DNA of 64,000 nt, taken from Pseudomonas allokribbensis (GTDB taxonomy: Bacteria > Pseudomonadota > Gammaproteobacteria > Pseudomonadales > Pseudomonadaceae). Below are positions 56,106-64,000 of this stretch, piece by piece (the stretch's first letter is position 1; each line of letters starts with the position of its first letter). The stretch covers positions 248,001-312,000 of the forward strand of contig NZ_CP062252.1 in NCBI RefSeq assembly GCF_014863605.1, written 5' to 3'. Under the pieces are notes generated by a model that ran no database searches, was not told the origin of the DNA, and worked only from the letters and a program-made list of their open reading frames with translations. Made by a program: the position numbers and the translations under genes.

Positions 56106-57008
56106 ATGACCGATTTCCTCGATACCGATTACACCCAACGCTTCATCTTCGATGACAGCGACACGCGCGGCGAACTGGTGTCGCTGGAACGCAGCTACGC
56201 CGAAGTGCTCGCCAAGCACCCGTATCCGGAGCCGGTTGCGCAATTGCTGGGCGAACTGATGGCTGCTGCGTCGTTGCTGGTAGGCACCCTGAAATTCGAT
56301 GGCTTGCTGATACTTCAGGCGCGCTCCGAAGGCCCGATCCCGCTGCTGATGATCGAGTGCTCCAGTGACCGCGAAATTCGTGGCCTGGCCCGTTATGAAG
56401 CCGACTTGATCGCCGCTGATGCGACCCTCTCCGACCTGATGCCCAACGGCGTGTTGGCGTTGACTGTCGATCCGACGGTGGGCCAGCGCTACCAGGGCAT
56501 CGTCGACCTCGACGGCGAAACCCTGTCCGACTGCTTCACCAACTACTTCGTCATGTCCCAGCAGGTTGGCACCCGCTTCAAGCTGTGCGCCGATGGCCGT
56601 CGCGCCCGTGGCCTGCTGCTGCAGCAACTGCCTGCCGATCGCCTGAAAGATGAAGAAGAACGCGCCGCCAGCTGGCAGCACATCACCGCGCTGGGCAACA
56701 CCCTGACCGCTGATGAACTGTTGAGCCTGGACAACGAAACGGTTCTGCATCGCCTCTACCATGAAGAACAGGTCCGTCTGTTCGATGTGCAGAAACTGCG
56801 CTTCCATTGCAGCTGCTCCCGCGAACGCTCGGGCAACGCACTGGTCAGCCTGGGTCTGGAAGATGCGCAGCAATTGGTGGCCGAGCAGGGTGGCAGCGTC
56901 GAGATCGATTGCCAGTTCTGCAACCAGCGCTACCTGTTCGACGCGGCGGATATCGCTCAATTGTTCGCTGGTGCGGGTGTCGAGACGCCGTCAGATACCC
57001 GGCACTAA
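56106..57008 (+). CDS. hslO: Redox-regulated chaperone Hsp33
   Basis: 300 residues. The zinc/redox centre is complete: Cys235 and Cys237 in HCSCSRE, Cys269 and Cys272 in DCQFCNQRY. Family text such as [20 protein letters not shown] and [14 protein letters not shown] is present. It becomes active in oxidative stress and holds unfolded proteins. A ribosome site is not clearly seen before the ATG. Confidence 0.93.
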   Translation: MTDFLDTDYTQRFIFDDSDTRGELVSLERSYAEVLAKHPYPEPVAQLLGELMAAASLLVGTLKFDGLLILQARSEGPIPLLMIECSSDREIRGLARYEADLIAADATLSDLMPNGVLALTVDPTVGQRYQGIVDLDGETLSDCFTNYFVMSQQVGTRFKLCADGRRARGLLLQQLPADRLKDEEERAASWQHITALGNTLTADELLSLDNETVLHRLYHEEQVRLFDVQKLRFHCSCSRERSGNALVSLGLEDAQQLVAEQGGSVEIDCQFCNQRYLFDAADIAQLFAGAGVETPSDTRH

Positions 57009-57051
57009 AACGGTTCAGCGCAGGTAAATTCACTGCTCAACGACGGAATAA

Positions 57052-58731
<1,680 letters not shown>

Positions 58732-58750
58732 GACTTAGTTCTGGTGAATG

Positions 58751-58780
58751 AAAAAGCCGCCTCTTGTGGGCGGCTTTTTT
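58751..58780 (+). terminator. Rho-independent terminator of pckA
   Basis: An 11-bp stem (58751-58761 with 58769-58779, AAAAAGCCGCC) with a 7-base loop and a T run to 58780, 20 bases after the stop. Confidence 0.9.
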
Positions 58781-58852
58781 GTGGGCGTTCAGTTATCGAG
58801 TAAGTGCCATTATTCCCGCACGATACGGTGTGAACTGCCAGAATTCTGCTAC

Positions 58853-59452
58853 TTAAGATGCAAGCTTTTCGCCAATGCAGCGATCAAAAATTGCCTCAAG
58901 GCCCCGGTAATCGCATGCCACAGCATCGATGTTTGCCGGAATCCAGGCCTCATCCTTGATCAACCACCAATCTACTGCAAAACCAGCATTGATGATGATG
59001 TGCTCAAAAAGAATGCGTTGGGCACGACCATTGCCTTCACGAAAAGGATGAATGACGTTCAGATCGCCGTAGGCTTCAGCAACTTTTACTACAAGATCTG
59101 ACCTTTCCAGCCCCTCGAACCATGCGGAGCGTTCCATAGAGAGAAAAATTTTGTCAGCTTCCGGGAGGATCCTCTCCGCAGTGCAAAAAAATGTTTCGCC
59201 TTTTTGGATGTTAACGGTACGCAGCAGTCCAGCCCAATCATAGACGTCGCAAAAAAGAACTTCATGGACGTGCTGCAAGCGCCTGAGGTCATAAGGAGGG
59301 GGGAGAAGATGAAATCGGCTGATTGCGATTTCAGAGAGCTCTCGCTCTGCTTTTTGAAGTTGTTCTTCACAATGGATGTTGAGCAAATTACGCAAAACAT
59401 CGGTGCCAGGGTAACAATAAGGGTCTTGCCCAACCCCGTACTTGTCCACCAT
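58853..59452 (-). CDS. fic: Fic-domain AMP-transferase toxin
   Basis: 199 residues, class I Fic size. The catalytic motif HPFREGNGRAQR is at 135-146, with the invariant His and Arg. The N-terminal KYGVGQDPYCYPGTDVLRNLLNI matches E. coli Fic. Such proteins transfer AMP to target proteins and block growth unless held by a small antitoxin; the YhfG-type gene directly upstream plays that part. The start overlaps its stop by one base. Base composition is lower in GC than the surrounding core genes, which suggests acquired DNA. Confidence 0.9.
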   Translation of the reverse strand: MVDKYGVGQDPYCYPGTDVLRNLLNIHCEEQLQKAERELSEIAISRFHLLPPPYDLRRLQHVHEVLFCDVYDWAGLLRTVNIQKGETFFCTAERILPEADKIFLSMERSAWFEGLERSDLVVKVAEAYGDLNVIHPFREGNGRAQRILFEHIIINAGFAVDWWLIKDEAWIPANIDAVACDYRGLEAIFDRCIGEKLAS

Positions 59453-59622
59453 TAACGGCCGTTTTGACGATATTTTTCGATAACCGATTCCCGCGAAGGA
59501 AGTGGTTTTTCAGCGTCGGCACGGGTGGTGTCAAAGCCTTCAAGCCGCAGACTCGCCAGATAGTTGGACCGGCGGACCTTGTCGTAATAAGCCTGCTTTT
59601 GCTGGAACGTCAACTCGCTCAT
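59452..59622 (-). CDS. yhfG: YhfG-type antitoxin of Fic
   Basis: 56 residues from ATG 59622 (AGAGGC upstream), same size as E. coli YhfG. The inhibitory motif of Fic antitoxins, (S/T)xxxE(G/N), is present as SLRLEG at 24-29, placed to put a Glu into the Fic ATP site. It precedes fic and overlaps it by one base, so antitoxin is made first. A longer reading by 13 codons has no ribosome site. Confidence 0.85.
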   Translation of the reverse strand: MSELTFQQKQAYYDKVRRSNYLASLRLEGFDTTRADAEKPLPSRESVIEKYRQNGR

Positions 59623-59777
59623 GTCATATGCCTCTTTGTGCTGGATTCCAGTGTAGCGCAATCGTGTTCCCGGATCGGTCGGGATTTTCGATGCTTACAG
59701 ATGTGTTGCCTGTCATTGGGTTGATGGGGTTCTTTGGGAAATCCATCGATACTCGATTGGCAGTCGGTTCGGTGCTG

Positions 59778-59840
59778 ACGGCGAAAGATTTCATCTGCCT
59801 GTTTGACGCTTTCCATCAGCTCATCAAAAAATTTGCTCAC
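59778..59840 (-). pseudogene. Possible 5' remnant of a NadS/HigA-type antitoxin gene
   Basis: From GTG 59840 (GGAG six bases upstream; an in-frame ATG lies at 59852) the frame reads SKFFDELMESVKQADEIFRR, which resembles the N-terminus of NadS-type antitoxins as I recall. The similarity then stops and no helix-turn-helix follows, in this frame or the next, so it looks like the broken start of a lost gene. The call rests on about 20 residues. Lying upstream of yhfG-fic, it hints at turnover of toxin-antitoxin genes here. Confidence 0.35.
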
Positions 59841-59916
59841 CGGAATCTCCATTGTTCGATTGCTGTTTTTTAGATCGCTCTCAGGTAATGCGTGAGAGCG
59901 ATTCGATCACTCAGCT

Positions 59917-59994
59917 TCAGGCCGGGGCTTTCCAGCTGAGCATTTTCTGCTGGGCGACTTGCAGCAGGTCACAGCCGTCAAGGGCATGCATCAG
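59917..59994 (-). pseudogene. C-terminal fragment duplicated from the small gene at 61388
   Basis: A 26-codon piece, bounded upstream by TAA at 59995-59997 and ending in TGA, reads ALDGCDLLQVAQQKM. The last part of the intact gene at 61388 reads TQDGCDLLEVARQRI, so DGCDLLxVAxQ is shared. It has no start with a ribosome site. It appears to be the end of a deleted paralogue lying on the other side of the hydrolase gene. Confidence 0.55.
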
Positions 59995-60101
59995 TTATCT
60001 CTGTTTTTCAGGTGACCAAAGCTGAATCGCGGCTTGGGCAGCGACAGTCACAACTATAGATTTTGGCCAATCAGCGCCGATAGAAGACAAGGCGCCACTT
60101 C

Positions 60102-60143
60102 CTGTAGGAACGGGATGCAGATTTGGGCAGGCCGTTCCTACAG
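60102..60143. repeat. REP-like inverted repeat after the hydrolase gene
   Basis: Perfect 12-bp arms CTGTAGGAACGG (60102-60113) and complement (60132-60143) with an 18-base loop, just downstream of the minus-strand hydrolase stop. It resembles the TGTAGGA-type repeat at ompR-envZ and may act as a terminator. Confidence 0.7.
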
Positions 60144-60157
60144 ATCAATCACGGTTT

Positions 60158-61285
60158 TCAACAAATAGCCCGATACCCTTCAACATCCAGCACACTCGTC
60201 GTCAGTCCACTCGCCGGGCTGTAGATCGTGCCTTTCACTGTCGAAAACGGGACGCCTTTGCTGCCCAGCGACACGTAGCGTTCACCCTGGTCCAGTTCGG
60301 TGAACCAGGTGTAGGAGCATTTCTCCATGGCCTTGTATTTCGCTGCCGCGTTGACGAGGGCCGCGGTGTGGTTTCGCAGGGTGGCGTCGGTGAGGTTGAG
60401 GTTTTTGTCGAGTACGGTGCCCCAGCGTTTCAGGCAGACCTCGGCAAAGTGGCGGACGATGAGGCCGGGTTCGGCCAGCACTTTGGGACCACTGTTGCCA
60501 TCGGCGGAGGCGTTACCGACCAGTGTGGCGTGACGGCCAGGCATGGGGAAAATGCTGGTTTTGGTGCCGGTCGCGGTTTGCGGGATGACGCAGCTGAAGC
60601 CTTTCGAGCGTTCGTCCCGTGCATAGAAGCCTACATATTCTTTTACGTTGGAATTGAGCTTTACCCGATGTTCCTGAAAGTTACCAATACCTGGCACGGG
60701 ATCAATGGCGAAGATATTTACCGGGATGTTTTTCAATGCGTTGTCCTTGAACATTGCGTTTGCCAACATGTGGCAACTAATACCGCCGCGGCTCCAGCCC
60801 ACCAGATTGACTTTTGTTGGAATAACTCCGTCCTTGCGAAAGGTTTTAATAATTTGCTCCTGTAACTTCTGTTGCGTGACGCTGCGATCGCCATAGTTAT
60901 ATTTACGCCACAGCCAGGAACCTTCGACTTTTACATCTTCAATGGGAATGCCTGCAGCCTTGAGGCGGTTGTATTCCGCTTCGGTCAGTTGCTCGCGCTG
61001 CCAGTCGCATTGGCCTTTGATGATGTTCATCGCGTGCTGGACGTTTTCCTCCCAGCCCTTGCCGAACAGGGTTCCGCTGAGGCCGTAGTCCTTGGATCGG
61101 GTGAACAGTTCATCGGCTTGCAGGTTGCTGGTGCCGGGGCCGTCGACCACGATCCATTCGGCGAACTCGCGACCGGTATGATGGGAGGCCAGTGTGGAGA
61201 CCAATTCGCCATCCCAATAGTTTTCGTGGGCGTTATCAAACTTTGTCGAACCTGTACCGCAAAAGAAAATAGTCAGCGTAGTCAT
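60158..61285 (-). CDS. Serine alpha/beta-hydrolase, possible secreted effector lipase
   Basis: 375 residues, no signal peptide. The N-terminus LTIFFCGTGSTKFD and the nucleophile elbow VNLVGWSRGGISCHM (Ser165), Asp195 in AIDPVPG and His252 in GRHATL give a plausible triad. The layout (FFCGTG opening, GxSRGG elbow) is reminiscent of DUF2235/Tle1-type phospholipase effectors of type VI secretion, and the family resembles DUF5621-like proteins; both are recall only. No vgrG, hcp or PAAR gene is nearby. The small gene just upstream on the same strand could be its partner. Confidence 0.6.
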   Translation of the reverse strand: MTTLTIFFCGTGSTKFDNAHENYWDGELVSTLASHHTGREFAEWIVVDGPGTSNLQADELFTRSKDYGLSGTLFGKGWEENVQHAMNIIKGQCDWQREQLTEAEYNRLKAAGIPIEDVKVEGSWLWRKYNYGDRSVTQQKLQEQIIKTFRKDGVIPTKVNLVGWSRGGISCHMLANAMFKDNALKNIPVNIFAIDPVPGIGNFQEHRVKLNSNVKEYVGFYARDERSKGFSCVIPQTATGTKTSIFPMPGRHATLVGNASADGNSGPKVLAEPGLIVRHFAEVCLKRWGTVLDKNLNLTDATLRNHTAALVNAAAKYKAMEKCSYTWFTELDQGERYVSLGSKGVPFSTVKGTIYSPASGLTTSVLDVEGYRAIC

Positions 61286-61387
61286 GTTGTTGCTCTTGGT
61301 TGATGTAAGAACAAACAGGCTAGTTCTGAATTTTGCAGTAATGGAAGCGATGGGTTGTTGCGAACTTTGTAAGTTTGGCTGGCGGTG

Positions 61388-61669
61388 TTAATTATTTATT
61401 CGTTGTCTGGCAACTTCCAGCAAGTCACAGCCGTCCTGCGTCAACAAATACAGCGCATTGACGATGTTGGGGATGTCTTTCACGTCAGCCTGTTTGAAAC
61501 ACAGGCAGTAAAGAGTTTCCAGCAGATCACTGGCGGCACGGAGGCGTTGATCGGCAGCATTGAGCAGATCCCCAGGTTTGGCTTCGGTGTCGATGACCAT
61601 GACCGGGATGTCGCCGTCGCAGGTTTTGAGAGGGCGAAAACGAGTATTCAGCGGTTTGAACATGTTCAT
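61388..61669 (-). CDS. Small hypothetical protein upstream of the hydrolase
   Basis: 93 residues; ATG at 61669 or two codons later. Predicted mostly helical after residue 30 (LLNAADQRLRAASDLLETLYCLCF, IPNIVNALYLLTQDGCDLLEVARQR). No signal or membrane segment. No family recognised. It precedes the hydrolase by about 100 bases on the same strand, and a broken copy of its C-terminus lies at 59917. It may be an accessory or immunity protein; this is speculation. Confidence 0.55.
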   Translation of the reverse strand: MNMFKPLNTRFRPLKTCDGDIPVMVIDTEAKPGDLLNAADQRLRAASDLLETLYCLCFKQADVKDIPNIVNALYLLTQDGCDLLEVARQRINN

Positions 61670-61973
61670 GATTGAGGCGTGTCCTTTACGAAGTCGCGTC
61701 GGTGGGCCGACACAGTGTTTTCAGCCGCGCCGGCCACTATAGAAGGGCGCCATCGAGTGGGACAAGACAGCCACAATGGACAGGATTCGTAGGGGTTTTT
61801 CCGGGGTTCGGGCATTTGCCCTACGCGGTTTTGCGGCGTTTTCACAGCCAAACCCTGAGGAGAGAAATTTCCCACGTGTTTGTCGGGCGATTCCCGGTAA
61901 ACCTCTGTATGGTGCGCGCCAGAATCCGTAGGGCGTTTCCAGACGTCCGACACACGCTTAAAGGGAATTAGGT
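61670..61973. other. Intergenic region upstream of the 61974 gene
   Basis: 304 bases without a convincing gene. It contains two short similar stretches (ATTCGTAGGGG near 61785 and AATCCGTAGGGCG near 61923), the first paired with CCCTACG at about 61815. Likely promoter DNA for the genes on both sides. Confidence 0.45.
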
Positions 61974-62477
61974 ATGCAGTGGCTACGAATGGCCTCGATC
62001 ATTTTGCTGTGGGCCAGTGGTTGTCGTTTGGCGGTGGCCTCCGACACGGGCAACGGGCTGGCGCTGGCCAACCTGGAGCGCAGCGGTTGGCCCGATGCAC
62101 TCACCACTCAGGCCAGCATCGACACAGCCTCCCGCGCTGAGGTGCTGATCTTCGGCAAGGCTCTGTTGGCGAGCGAAGCGCTGGACGAAACAGGACTCAA
62201 GCAACGACTGGGCGTGCAGCAAATGCAGCTCAAGTCGATCAGGCAAGTGCGCGACGGTCTGTGGGATCGCTTGCTCAACACCTACCGCAACGCCAGCCAG
62301 AACTGCGACGAGCAAGCGTTTTGCCCGCGGGTGCGCAGCGTCGCCGACTTGCGTCAGTTGGCGGCGGCATTCACTGGCGGCATCAGCCCGGCCCATGCAC
62401 TGTGGGCGAGCAAGAGCCTGGATGTGCATGAGCGGGTACTGGATGAGCAATTGCGGGTAGCCGTATTGCGGCCATAG
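61974..62477 (+). CDS. Secreted or lipid-anchored hypothetical protein
   Basis: 167 residues with an N-terminal signal (hydrophobic 6-17). ASGC at about 14-17 could be a lipobox, or cleavage may follow AVAS. The mature part is helical (LKQRLGVQQMQLKSIRQVRDGLWDRLLNTY) with a Cys pair in NCDEQAFCPRV. AAAGGGAATTAGG gives a ribosome site. No known family. Located 386 bases before the recQ-type gene. Confidence 0.6.
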   Translation: MQWLRMASIILLWASGCRLAVASDTGNGLALANLERSGWPDALTTQASIDTASRAEVLIFGKALLASEALDETGLKQRLGVQQMQLKSIRQVRDGLWDRLLNTYRNASQNCDEQAFCPRVRSVADLRQLAAAFTGGISPAHALWASKSLDVHERVLDEQLRVAVLRP

Positions 62478-62494
62478 CAGCGCGCTTGCGGCTG

Positions 62495-62629
62495 CTAAGT
62501 CGACGAGGCTTCATCCGCTGTCACGGCGATCGCCAAGGGCGGTGGGAAGCCATCGGGAACTGGCGTGCATGCGCCCAGCAACAGGGATGCAAAGACCAGG
62601 GCGACAGGCAGTTTCAGGTTGTTTGACAT
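62495..62629 (-). CDS. Small lipoprotein (44 residues)
   Basis: A short gene with a strong AAGGAG ribosome site before ATG 62629. MSNNLKLPVALVFASLLLGA then Cys21 gives a textbook lipobox (LLGAC), so the product is a lipoprotein with only 24 mature residues, rich in Pro and acidic residues. Convergent with the secreted-protein gene at 61974-62477. Function unknown; it resembles entericidin-size envelope lipoproteins only in size. Confidence 0.65.
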   Translation of the reverse strand: MSNNLKLPVALVFASLLLGACTPVPDGFPPPLAIAVTADEASST

Positions 62630-62863
62630 ATTCACTCCTTGATAAAAATCCATGCGCCTCGGCCGTCCTGGCTCGAGGCGTGACGGACATTACCCTCGGG
62701 TCGATTCACGCGGCGATGAACAAAGTGTTTCATTTGTTTGATCCCGTGGCGGAGCTGCCGACGCTGTATCATCCCGTATCGATTTGCCCCCCGACCTTTT
62801 CTCGATTCGCTGCGATCGCCCGCTAGGCTGTTGGCATCACAGCGGTCAACGGAGTGACAGCGA

Positions 62864-64000
62864 ATGCACAACACCCTGGAACAGGTTTTCGGTTATCCAC
62901 AATTTCGACCCGGTCAGGAAGCGGCAATCAGCGCCGTGCTGGCCGGGCGCTCGGCGGCGGCGATCTTTCCCACGGGCTCCGGAAAATCCCTTTGCTACCA
63001 GGTGCCGGCTCTCCTGCTGCCGCACCTGACGCTGGTGGTCTCGCCGTTGCTCGCGCTGATGCAGGATCAGTTGGCGTTTCTGCAGCGACATGGCATTTCG
63101 GCAGGCAGCATCGATTCGGCGCAGAGTCGTGAAGACGCCAACGATGTGATGGCCCGTGCCCGTTCCGGCGAACTGAAGATCCTGATGATTTCCGTGGAGC
63201 GCCTGAAGAACGAGCGCTTCCGCAATTTTTTGCAGCAGGTGCCGATCTCGCTGCTGGTGGTGGATGAGGCGCACTGCATCTCCGAATGGGGCCACAACTT
63301 CCGGCCTGATTACCTCAAGCTGCCGGACTACCAGCGTCAGTTCAACATCCCGCAAACCTTGCTGCTGACCGCCACGGCAACACCGAAAGTCATCGCCGAC
63401 ATGCAGGCGAAATTCGCCATCGCTGCCGAAGACGTTGTGACCACGGGTTTCTATCGGCCCAATCTCAATCTGCTGGTGGAGCCGGTGCGCGGTGAGGACA
63501 AGCGGCGACGGCTGGTGCAGTGGATGGCCGAGCGGGCGGGTCAACCGAGCATCGTCTACGTCACCCTGCAGAAAACTGCCGAGCACATCGCCGAGCATTT
63601 GGGGCGCAATGGTATTCAGGCCGAGGCTTACCACGCCGGGCTGCCCCACGAACAACGGGAAGCGATTCAGAAACGCTTCATGGGTGGGCAGTCCAATTGC
63701 ATCGTCGCGACCATCGCGTTCGGCATGGGCATCGACAAGAGTGACATCCGCAATGTGGTGCATTTCGACCTGCCCAAATCCATCGAGAACTACAGCCAGG
63801 AAATCGGCCGCGCCGGTCGTGACGGGCAACCGTCCGACTGTCTGGTGCTGGCCAACCGCGACAGCCTCAATGTGCTGGAAAACTTCGTCTATGGCGACAC
63901 GCCGGAGCGCGACGGCATTCGCCATGTGCTGGACGAGTTGCAGGCCGCTGCGCCTGAAGGTCAGTGGGAGTTTTTGCTCGGGCCGCTGGCGGATCAGAGC
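62864..64000 (+). CDS. recQ: RecQ-family DNA helicase, N-terminal part (3' end outside window)
   Basis: 379 codons visible from ATG 62864, running off the right edge. Superfamily-2 motifs in order: RPGQEAAI (Q/0), Walker A FPTGSGKS (36-42), SPLLALMQDQ, DEAH box (134-137) within VVDEAHCISEWGHNFRP, LLTATATPKV, VYVTLQKTAEHIAEHL, and IAFGMGIDKSDIRNVVHFDLPKSIENYSQEIGRAGRDG. It unwinds DNA 3' to 5' in repair. GGAG lies about 12 bases before the ATG. The zinc and HRDC parts cannot be judged here. Pseudomonas may carry more than one RecQ-type gene. Confidence 0.88.
   Translation, partial: MHNTLEQVFGYPQFRPGQEAAISAVLAGRSAAAIFPTGSGKSLCYQVPALLLPHLTLVVSPLLALMQDQLAFLQRHGISAGSIDSAQSREDANDVMARARSGELKILMISVERLKNERFRNFLQQVPISLLVVDEAHCISEWGHNFRPDYLKLPDYQRQFNIPQTLLLTATATPKVIADMQAKFAIAAEDVVTTGFYRPNLNLLVEPVRGEDKRRRLVQWMAERAGQPSIVYVTLQKTAEHIAEHLGRNGIQAEAYHAGLPHEQREAIQKRFMGGQSNCIVATIAFGMGIDKSDIRNVVHFDLPKSIENYSQEIGRAGRDGQPSDCLVLANRDSLNVLENFVYGDTPERDGIRHVLDELQAAAPEGQWEFLLGPLADQS

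Noticed and set aside
59624..59794. 56-codon frame just upstream of yhfG, beginning MKSFAVSTEPTANR
   Set aside because: It ends neatly before yhfG and could be real, but ribosome site is weak, no family is recognised, and it overlaps the antitoxin remnant in another frame.

Overview
The window looks like a chromosomal segment of a Pseudomonas of the P. fluorescens group. The grounds are GC-rich coding sequence, housekeeping genes of typical Pseudomonas type and order (gshA, tex, ompR-envZ, rimB-rimK, hslR, hslO, pckA), a TriABC-type efflux operon, and dispersed palindromes built on GATCGTTCCCACGC, as in Pseudomonas REP elements. Species is inferred from recall, not from any search. No rRNA, tRNA, CRISPR array, insertion sequence or prophage was seen.

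Region 1 (1-10.9 kb): the end of a TonB-dependent receptor, a periplasmic arylsulfotransferase, a small avidin-like protein, a complete tonB-exbB-exbD unit, a small serine hydrolase, a short AAA+ sigma54-activator-like protein with a degenerate GAFTGA loop and no DNA-binding domain, a MetQ-type binding protein and a four-gene polar amino-acid ABC transporter. Region 2 (10.9-20.4 kb): an AAA ATPase, triABC-type efflux genes, a secreted GH101/GH129-related protein and a methyltransferase.

Region 3 (20.4-32.9 kb): a minus-strand operon of two SfnB-type flavin oxidoreductases, a DszA/NtaA-type FMN monooxygenase and metQ-metN-metI. After it come a duplicated-domain protein of unknown role, a cystine ABC importer (tcyJ-tcyL-tcyN), D-cysteine desulfhydrase and an EpsC-type serine acetyltransferase. 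Region 4 (33-36.4 kb): a BetT choline transporter with a palindromic operator, a small membrane protein and a HicAB module. Region 5 (36.4-46.1 kb): a LacI-type repressor facing a TonB receptor, a second FMN monooxygenase and an aldo/keto reductase, then tauABCD and a REPIN-like repeat.

Region 6 (46-58.8 kb) is core genome: gshA, a thioesterase, tex, ompR-envZ, rimB-rimK, hslR, a PAP2 phosphatase, hslO and pckA. Region 7 (58.8-62.5 kb) is accessory in character: a YhfG-Fic toxin-antitoxin pair, a possible antitoxin remnant, a possible effector-type serine hydrolase and a small gene whose C-terminus recurs as a broken fragment. The window ends in a small lipoprotein gene and a truncated recQ-type helicase.

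The unifying theme of the first 46 kb is sulfur. The genes could import organosulfur compounds across both membranes, oxidise sulfonates and sulfones with reduced flavin or 2-oxoglutarate, import cystine and methionine, release sulfide from cysteine, make O-acetylserine for reassimilation, and pass cysteine into glutathione. This reading is inferred from gene families and context.
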